A DNA stretch of 64,000 nt from the NCBI GenBank assembly GCA_020353515.1, contig CP070695.1, forward strand, positions 2,640,155 to 2,704,154. Reading direction: 5' to 3'. Of this stretch, positions 63,523 to 64,000 are shown piece after piece. The stretch comes from Candidatus Heimdallarchaeota archaeon. Lineage in GTDB: Archaea; Asgardarchaeota; Heimdallarchaeia; Hodarchaeales; Hodarchaeaceae. The notes under the pieces are model-generated. The model worked only from the letters and a program-made list of their open reading frames with translations. It ran no database searches and was not told the DNA's origin. The translations under genes and the position numbers were made by a program. Numbering within the stretch: the first letter of the stretch is position 1; every line of letters starts with the position of its first letter.

Positions 63523-64000
63523 TTAACCCATTCTATCCTGTAAATGAGTGTCCATGAAATCATACATCGCTGATTTCGTTTTTGCAATTATTAACTGCTC
63601 TTTAAAAAGGCAAATAAAAGATTGAAGAGCTTTTTGATCATAATCGAACTTGAACTCTTGATATTGTATATCCTCTAAGATCAGGTTCTCTGGAGGAGCC
63701 GCAGCAGGTTTAATTTTTGCAGGTTCTGGGCTTAGTAGCTGGTAAGTGTATTCCAAATCATGCAGACCTGTTGACACTTCGATTAAATGGCCGATAATTC
63801 TCCTGATCTGTTGCCAAAGAAATGAATTCGAAGCTAATCGAATTTGGTAGGTACTATCCCCTACAACTATAATTTTAGCCAATTTTATATCTTTAGTTGT
63901 ATTAATTTCTTTTGTAGGATCTTTTTTTGCGAAATTATGAAAATTATGACGTCCAACAAACATTTCTAACATTTTAGTAGCGAGAGAATGATCAAATTTC
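63523..64000 (-). CDS. truA: tRNA pseudouridine synthase A, C-terminal part (cut by window edge)
   Basis: The frame stays open to the right edge, reading KFDHSLATKM before MLEMFVGRHNFHNFAKKDP. This corresponds to the second half of a TruA-type synthase, which makes pseudouridine 38-40 in tRNA. The segments FLWQQIRRIIGHLIEVSTG and PAAAPPENLILEDIQY are characteristic. The catalytic Asp lies in the missing N-terminal half. Confidence 0.9.
   Translation of the reverse strand, partial: KFDHSLATKMLEMFVGRHNFHNFAKKDPTKEINTTKDIKLAKIIVVGDSTYQIRLASNSFLWQQIRRIIGHLIEVSTGLHDLEYTYQLLSPEPAKIKPAAAPPENLILEDIQYQEFKFDYDQKALQSFICLFKEQLIIAKTKSAMYDFMDTHLQDRMG

Noticed and set aside
1-64000. CRISPR arrays, complete insertion sequences, prophage genes
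   Set aside because: No regularly spaced repeats, no cas genes, no full transposase or phage structural gene seen; only the TnpB N-terminal fragment.

Overview
The window is archaeal. It carries archaeal/eukaryotic-type information genes: ribosomal proteins L24e, S28e, L7Ae, L37e, L40e and L21e, release factor aRF1, RNA polymerase subunit F (Rpb4), an Sm-like protein, the Rpp21-type RNase P protein, SRP54, Pus10, TrmY, a Fap7/AK6-like kinase and an A-type ATP synthase catalytic subunit. It also holds the archaeal version of the mevalonate pathway. The DNA is AT-rich, starts are a mix of ATG, GTG and TTG, and Shine-Dalgarno sites are common. The general style of the proteins (presenilin-like protease, many small membrane and coiled-coil proteins) would fit an Asgard-type archaeon, but nothing here proves that placement.

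Layout. 0-2.4 kb: UPF0179 and FKBP/SlyD-like genes, then an L7Ae-S28e-L24e ribosomal operon on the minus strand. 2.5-10.3 kb: a loose accessory zone with an NTF2-like gene remnant, a DMT exporter, a TnpB N-terminal fragment, a two-gene cobalamin-protein/opine-dehydrogenase module, a GNAT acetyltransferase and long non-coding stretches. 10.3-16 kb: a compact minus-strand isoprenoid operon (mevalonate kinase, UbiD-type decarboxylase, both phosphomevalonate dehydratase subunits, UbiX, type 2 IPP isomerase). The UbiD gene is split by an apparent one-base frameshift. 16-33 kb: pgk, regulators, an MBL hydrolase, an AK6-like kinase, a type IA topoisomerase, a large membrane transglutaminase-like protein lacking the catalytic cysteine, a UbiA-type prenyltransferase, an ADP-forming acyl-CoA synthetase beta subunit and glmS. 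33.5-54.4 kb: ten tRNA genes scattered among translation, RNA-processing and RNA-modification genes (aRF1, UMP kinase, L37e, LSm, RNase P, RtcA, L40e, TrmJ, MtaB-type enzyme, SRP54, TrmY, Pus10, L21e, RpoF). 54.4-64 kb: HD and DHH phosphoesterases, a SWIM-finger/coiled-coil pair, atpA followed by archaetidylserine decarboxylase and synthase, an HTH regulator divergent from ahcY, and a truA gene cut by the right edge.

The most striking signal is in the tRNA genes. Nine of ten are interrupted, and five carry insertions outside the usual 37/38 site. By my folding the tRNA-Met(CAU) gene holds four introns (about 146 of 221 nt), tRNA-Phe three, and tRNA-Glu(UUC), tRNA-Leu and tRNA-Pro two each. 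T-loop introns occur in Met, Glu(UUC) and Pro. Removing the proposed introns leaves mature tRNAs of normal length (about 74-77 nt, 85 for Leu). Other points worth attention are the cobalamin/opine-dehydrogenase pair, the Cys-less transglutaminase fold, the stand-alone TnpB N-terminal domain, the ubiD frameshift, and the isolated atpA next to phospholipid head-group genes.
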